64,000 bases of DNA from CAYMZZ01 sp047600605. GTDB taxonomy: Bacteria > Bacteroidota > Bacteroidia > Chitinophagales > Chitinophagaceae. Positions within the stretch are counted from its first letter, which is position 1; every line of letters begins with the position of its first letter. Shown here piece after piece: positions 60,052 through 64,000 of the stretch. The notes under the pieces were generated by a model that saw only the letters and a program-made list of their open reading frames with translations, was not told the origin of the DNA and did no database searches. The DNA lies in NCBI GenBank assembly GCA_047600605.1, contig JASGKK010000003.1, positions 186,001 through 250,000 of the forward strand, in the 5' to 3' direction. The translations under genes were made by a program, and so were the position numbers.

Positions 60052-61518
60052 TCAGAACACGAGTGTGGCAATAGAGCGTGGCTTTGCTTTCAGCTCAGCG
60101 GCTTTGCCATTGATCCAGAGAAAATACGGCGTTTCTGCATTGGACTGGTTCATGACCACTACCACTGTTTTACCATCCGGATTGCGGAAAGCAGTAGTAA
60201 GCAACTGGCTGCGACTCGCAGCACTGCTGATGCGTTTGGCTCCGGGCTGAATGAATTTGCTGAAGTGCCCGATATAGTAGTAGGCATTGGTGTAAATGAG
60301 CTGGCCGGTTTTGGTATCGCCATGTACAGGTGCAAAGCAGAAATTCTGTACGTGATTGGGGCCACCGGTTTCATCGAGCAATATATTCCAGTCAGTAAAT
60401 CCTACCATGCCGTTGTTGAAATCATTGATCATACTGCGGCCATATTCTTCTCCCAGTGCCCAGGCATTGTAACGCTTTGCATCAAAGCTTTCGGCACATC
60501 CTTCGGTAAAGAAGATGTTTTTATCGGGGTAGGCTTCGTGTACACGTTTGATGTTTTCATACATGGGTTGGCCGCCACTCCAGTCTTCGTACCAGTGGAA
60601 ACCGATACCCCAGGCATATTTGGCTGCTTCGGGGTCGTCAAAATAAGTTTGTGCCCGCTGATAGATCAGGTCGCGGTTATGATCCCACACAATGATCTTC
60701 TTTTCTTTGAGCCCTTCTTTCTCCATGGTAGGGCCCAGGTGTTTTTTCAGAAAATCACGCTCTTCTTCGGCTGTATAGATACAGCTTTCCCAGCGTTGTT
60801 TGGCCATAGGCTCATTCTGCACACTGATACCCCATACAGGTACGCCTTCTTTTTCGTATTCTTTGATAAACTTTGTATAGTACAGCGCCCAGCTGTCATA
60901 AAACGCTGGTTTCAGTTTACCTCCCTGCAGCATGTTGTTGTTATCTTTCATCCAGGCCGGAGGACTCCAGGGGCTGGCAAACAGTGTGAGCTTACCACCG
61001 GCGGCCTGCATTGCCTCTTTGATAAACGGAAGTTTGTATTTGCGGTCAGGTTCTATGTTAAATGATTTAAGGTCTTTGTCATTGCTGTCTACGTAGGTGT
61101 AACTGCCACTGCTGAAATCGCAGCTATTGATGTTGGTACGGGCAACAGTATAACCAATACCATTTTCCTTATCAAAATAGGCTTTCAGGAATTCCTGTTG
61201 CTTCTCTTTGGGCAGCTTGTAAAAAGTTTCGGCAGATGCGTCGGTAAGTGCTGCGCCGATACCAAAGAATGTCTGATAGGTTTTATCGGGATCTACAAAT
61301 ACACAGATCTGAGTCTCAAAAGGCTGACCCATTTCCTTAAACGAAAGCGTATCTGTAGCAGTTAGCCGCAGTGCAGAGCTATCGGCTGTAGTATAGACCA
61401 GTACTTTTTTTCCTTCTGCGGAAAAGTGGCTGGTGTTGATTTCTGACGCCGGCGTTTCCTTGTTTTCTCCGCAGGAGAAAAGCGCAAGCGCGACAATAGC
61501 AATGGTTATTCTTTTCAT
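60052..61518 (-). CDS. GH30 glycosidase lipoprotein (beta-1,6-glucanase/glucosylceramidase-like)
   Basis: 488 aa; lipobox ALFSC in MKRITIAIVALALFSC. GH30 barrel with QTFFGIGAALTDASAETF, ASPWSPPAWMKDNNNM, acid/base glutamate in VWGISVQNEPMAKQ, nucleophile glutamate in NIFFTEGCAESF, followed by the C-terminal beta-domain (RISSAASRSQLLTTAFRNPDGKTVVVVMNQ). Bacteroidota GH30_3-like members act on beta-1,6-glucan, but the subfamily is inferred. It is 24 nt downstream of a second GH30 gene and paralogous to it. Confidence 0.9.
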   Translation of the reverse strand: MKRITIAIVALALFSCGENKETPASEINTSHFSAEGKKVLVYTTADSSALRLTATDTLSFKEMGQPFETQICVFVDPDKTYQTFFGIGAALTDASAETFYKLPKEKQQEFLKAYFDKENGIGYTVARTNINSCDFSSGSYTYVDSNDKDLKSFNIEPDRKYKLPFIKEAMQAAGGKLTLFASPWSPPAWMKDNNNMLQGGKLKPAFYDSWALYYTKFIKEYEKEGVPVWGISVQNEPMAKQRWESCIYTAEEERDFLKKHLGPTMEKEGLKEKKIIVWDHNRDLIYQRAQTYFDDPEAAKYAWGIGFHWYEDWSGGQPMYENIKRVHEAYPDKNIFFTEGCAESFDAKRYNAWALGEEYGRSMINDFNNGMVGFTDWNILLDETGGPNHVQNFCFAPVHGDTKTGQLIYTNAYYYIGHFSKFIQPGAKRISSAASRSQLLTTAFRNPDGKTVVVVMNQSNAETPYFLWINGKAAELKAKPRSIATLVF

Positions 61519-61542
61519 TCTATTTAGATTAAAACAGGTTGC

Positions 61543-63000
61543 TTACCAAACATAGGTGCCTACGGAAGAGGCGGGCAATGAAGCCACCACCCATTTATCC
61601 TTAAATCGGATATTAAACGACTGGGCATTGGCGCCGTCATTGAGTACAATAAGTACTTTTTTCTTATCAGGTCTTTCAAAAGCCACACTGGTCAGGTTAC
61701 CGCTACTGGTATTGCTGGCTACGCGCACCGAACCTGCGGGAACAAATTTGGATGCATGTGCCACTATGTAATAGGCTACGTTTTTGTTGACGGTAGAGCT
61801 GCCGATGATCGTAAGTGCTCCCTTGCAAACGGTACAACCGCCGGGTGTATGGGGGCCGAAGTTGCCGTCATTGGCCAGGTTCCATTCCAGGGCATTGCGG
61901 CTCCAGTTGCGCATCGAACCGATAATAACATTGCGGATATGCCAGTTCAGATCACCGCCGAAGTCGCCGTTTGATGCAGTGTATTGCTCGGTGAAATACA
62001 CGTTCTTATCCGGGTGTGCATTATGAACGGTGCTGAGCGCGCTGATGTCGCCGGCATATAAATGAAATGCCGAACCGTCTACAAAGGCTTTGGCAGCCGC
62101 ATCGTTGAGAATGGTAAGCGGATAATTGGGATTATCGCAGTTGTGATCCCATACAATGATCTTTGTAGTAATCCCAGCTGATTGAAATGCAGGCCCCAGG
62201 CTGTTCTTGATAAAATCGCGCTGCTGCTCGGCTGTCATTACCATACTTGGATTATTGCCGCCATGGAGGGGTTCATTCTGCGGAGTGATGGCATCTATGG
62301 TAATGCCTTCCGCTTTCATACCCTGAATATATTTTATTAAATACTGTGCATACACATCATAATACGCCGGTTTCAGACTGCCTCCTACAGAGCTGCCATT
62401 GTCTTTCATCCACACGGGCGGGCTCCAGGGTGTACCCAGAATTTTGATAGTGGGGTTGATCGCCAGTATTTCCTTCAGCAAAGGAATAAGACCTGTACCA
62501 CCCGCCTTTTCTGAATTGAGGCTGAAATTGGCCAGCGTAAGATCCGTTTGCCCGGCAGGCATATCGTTGTAGCTATATACTTCTGCACTCAGATCAGATG
62601 CACCAATTGCGATGCGCAGGTAACTGATGCCTATACCATTGGTGGTAGAAAAAAGATCCTGTAGCAGGCTTTCTTTAATAGTTGGACTAAGATTATTGAT
62701 AAGTGTGGCACTACCGGAAGTGAGGGTATAGCCAAAACCATCTACGGACTGAAACCGGGATGTTGTGTCTACCGTAATTACCGGGTTGAAATTGGTGGTA
62801 GTGATAAAGGAAAGCACGGTAGACTGTTTCTGCAGCAATGCAGCCTGATCGCCGCGGGTAAGCCAGTAATCCATTTCATTGACCTGTGGGCCGGGTGTTG
62901 GCGGGTCCGGATCAGGATTGCCACCACCTGGTTTTTTACTGCAATCACCCTGTACACATGCCAGCCAGAGGAGAGCGGCCAGCGCTAATTTACTTTTCAT
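61543..63000 (-). CDS. GH30 glycosidase, second copy
   Basis: 485 aa from the ATG at 63000 (MKSKLALAALLWLACVQGDC); the frame is open to 63066. Pro/Gly-rich linker after the signal (GGGNPDPDPPTPGP), then GH30 motifs: RFQSVDGFGYTLTSGSATL, GTPWSPPVWMKDNGSS, acid/base in ITPQNEPLHGG, nucleophile in VYFTEQYTAS and a beta-domain SVRVASNTSSGNLTSVAFERPDKKKVLIV. Differs enough from the neighbouring GH30 that the two probably cut different linkages or chain lengths. It is 92 nt downstream of the esterase-like gene. Confidence 0.9.
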   Translation of the reverse strand: MKSKLALAALLWLACVQGDCSKKPGGGNPDPDPPTPGPQVNEMDYWLTRGDQAALLQKQSTVLSFITTTNFNPVITVDTTSRFQSVDGFGYTLTSGSATLINNLSPTIKESLLQDLFSTTNGIGISYLRIAIGASDLSAEVYSYNDMPAGQTDLTLANFSLNSEKAGGTGLIPLLKEILAINPTIKILGTPWSPPVWMKDNGSSVGGSLKPAYYDVYAQYLIKYIQGMKAEGITIDAITPQNEPLHGGNNPSMVMTAEQQRDFIKNSLGPAFQSAGITTKIIVWDHNCDNPNYPLTILNDAAAKAFVDGSAFHLYAGDISALSTVHNAHPDKNVYFTEQYTASNGDFGGDLNWHIRNVIIGSMRNWSRNALEWNLANDGNFGPHTPGGCTVCKGALTIIGSSTVNKNVAYYIVAHASKFVPAGSVRVASNTSSGNLTSVAFERPDKKKVLIVLNDGANAQSFNIRFKDKWVVASLPASSVGTYVW

Positions 63001-63091
63001 AGACAACCAATTTTTTATTGCTGCGGAGCCAATCGGGCAAACACGGCATTTCCCTACTATAGACACTAAATTTGTCTGGTTGTACTAAACC

Positions 63092-63880
63092 TCAGCCCTT
63101 TTTATGCTGAGAAAAGAGCCATTTCAACAGGCCGGGTTCCGCAAAGGCAGGATCCCAGCTGTTGTGATTGGCTTCGGGATATTCGGTATAGCGGACCCTT
63201 GCGCCTGCTTTTTGCAACGCTGCCAGCATCTGCCGTGAAAATGAGGGCAATACCACATCGTCTTTGGCTCCATGAAATATCCACCAGCCAGACTGACGGA
63301 TTGAAGCTGCGGTGGCCGGGTCAGCACCTCCGCAAATGGCAATAGCCCCGGCAAAAACACCCGGCCTGCGCCTTGCCAGTTCAAATGTACCCATGCCGCC
63401 CATACTCAATCCCATCACATAGACCTGCTGCCGGCGGATTTTATATTGTCGAAAAAGGTTATCTGTAAGCGATACCAGCAAACGCATGGAACGGGACGGT
63501 TCTCCATCGGCTACGAAATAGAATGTACGCTTGCCGTTTTTATCGGCTACGGTCTGCACATTGCTCCAGTAATCGGTGGCCGCACATTGCGGAAATATCA
63601 CGATAGCCGGATATTGCTGGCGCACACTGTCTGCCAGAAACATCCGTGCACCATGCGTCAGTTGTTTCTTATTATCATTGCCACTTTCGCCACGGCCATG
63701 CAAAAAGATCAGCAGCGGATAAGCCCTGGATGAATCATAATTTGCCGGCAACAATACTCTATAAGGGAGGGTATCGCCACTTTGAATAAACTTTTTATAC
63801 TCATACTGCTCCAAATCCTGTGCCTGTATGAGATCACAACTGCAAAAAACAGCCAGGAAGAAAATGAATGTTTTTTTCAT
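63092..63880 (-). CDS. secreted alpha/beta hydrolase (esterase/prolyl-oligopeptidase-like)
   Basis: 262 aa. Signal peptide MKKTFIFFLAVFCSCDLIQAQ. Alpha/beta hydrolase fold: oxyanion region YPLLIFLHGRGESGND, nucleophile serine in GLSMGGMGTFELARR, acid Asp in HGAKDDVVLPSF and base His in PEANHNSWDPAF. Closest in type to the phospholipase/carboxylesterase and CE1-like groups seen in glycan utilisation loci. It is first in the run followed by two GH30 and one GH3 genes, so it may remove acyl groups from the polysaccharide. Exact substrate unknown. Confidence 0.85.
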   Translation of the reverse strand: MKKTFIFFLAVFCSCDLIQAQDLEQYEYKKFIQSGDTLPYRVLLPANYDSSRAYPLLIFLHGRGESGNDNKKQLTHGARMFLADSVRQQYPAIVIFPQCAATDYWSNVQTVADKNGKRTFYFVADGEPSRSMRLLVSLTDNLFRQYKIRRQQVYVMGLSMGGMGTFELARRRPGVFAGAIAICGGADPATAASIRQSGWWIFHGAKDDVVLPSFSRQMLAALQKAGARVRYTEYPEANHNSWDPAFAEPGLLKWLFSQHKKG

Positions 63881-63930
63881 GATTTTTGATCAATCATTTA
63901 TTTAATAATTAATATCTGTTGCTACACCAT

Positions 63931-63974
63931 AAATAAAACAGCCCGGATTAGCAATTGCTAAAATACCGGGCTGT
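63931..63974 (-). terminator. terminator of a minus-strand gene lying beyond the right edge
   Basis: Stem ACAGCCCGG (63938-63946) / CCGGGCTGT (63966-63974), with an inner palindrome TTAGCAATTGCTAA, followed on the minus strand by TTTTATTT. It implies a minus-strand transcript entering from the right. Confidence 0.75.
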
Positions 63975-64000
63975 AAAACTCTATCCATTTATAGCAGCCT

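Overview
The window reads as chromosome of a Bacteroidota member, most likely a Chitinophagaceae-type soil or plant glycan degrader. The evidence is several SusC/SusD pairs, a C-terminal type IX secretion signal on an amylase, lipoproteins with Bacteroidota-style lipoboxes, promoters of the TTTG / TAnnTTTG class, and few Shine-Dalgarno sites. No rRNA, tRNA, IS element, prophage or CRISPR array was found.

Layout. 0-5.8 kb: a two-component pair (TPR histidine kinase plus NarL-type regulator), then the rplM-rpsI-rpsB-tsf operon with a strong promoter, a structured leader and a terminator. 5.8-8.3 kb: a HigBA toxin-antitoxin pair with a visible promoter/operator, an HD-domain protein and a PfkB sugar kinase. 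8.3-12.2 kb: a LacI regulator, MFS transporter and cytosolic GH37 trehalase operon. 12.3-22 kb: an accessory block on the minus strand with two lipoproteins of the vanadium haloperoxidase/PAP2 fold, two outer-membrane barrel proteins (one frameshifted), a TonB-dependent receptor, a DUF3179 membrane protein, and a three-copy structured repeat array in front of the receptor. 22-34.6 kb: two tandem VCBS/ASPIC-UnbV lipoproteins downstream of a SusC/SusD pair. 35-46.2 kb: a Sus-type alpha-glucan locus (secreted GH13 amylase, NrtR-type regulator, SusC, SusD, SusE, SusF-like). 46.3-57.6 kb: housekeeping and mixed genes (ligA, DUF2461, YceI, a DUF234 ATPase, asd, a lamin-tail surface protein, a frameshifted PfkB kinase, TetR-paaE). 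57.7-63.9 kb: a beta-glucan degradation block (GH3, two GH30, an esterase-like hydrolase).

The strongest undescribed-looking signals are regulatory. (1) An apparent transcription attenuator upstream of asd, with promoter, Lys-rich 11-codon leader peptide, antiterminator strand and intrinsic terminator. (2) The triple hairpin/terminator-like repeat array at 15.8-16.06 kb. (3) Five alternating copies of a TTATGGCG motif before the DUF234 ATPase gene. (4) Matching inverted repeats in front of the amylase and its SusC, adjacent to an NrtR-family regulator. (5) A recurring CG-centred GCAATCGTTT motif at the starts of LacI, MFS, SusC and amylase genes. The duplicated haloperoxidase-plus-barrel cluster is the best candidate for an uncharacterised protein system.

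Two genes (barrel at 18.6-19.7 kb, kinase at 54.75-55.67 kb) carry single-base frameshifts; each reads cleanly when one base is skipped. Start codons were moved from the longest reading frame in several genes, and this is noted per gene.
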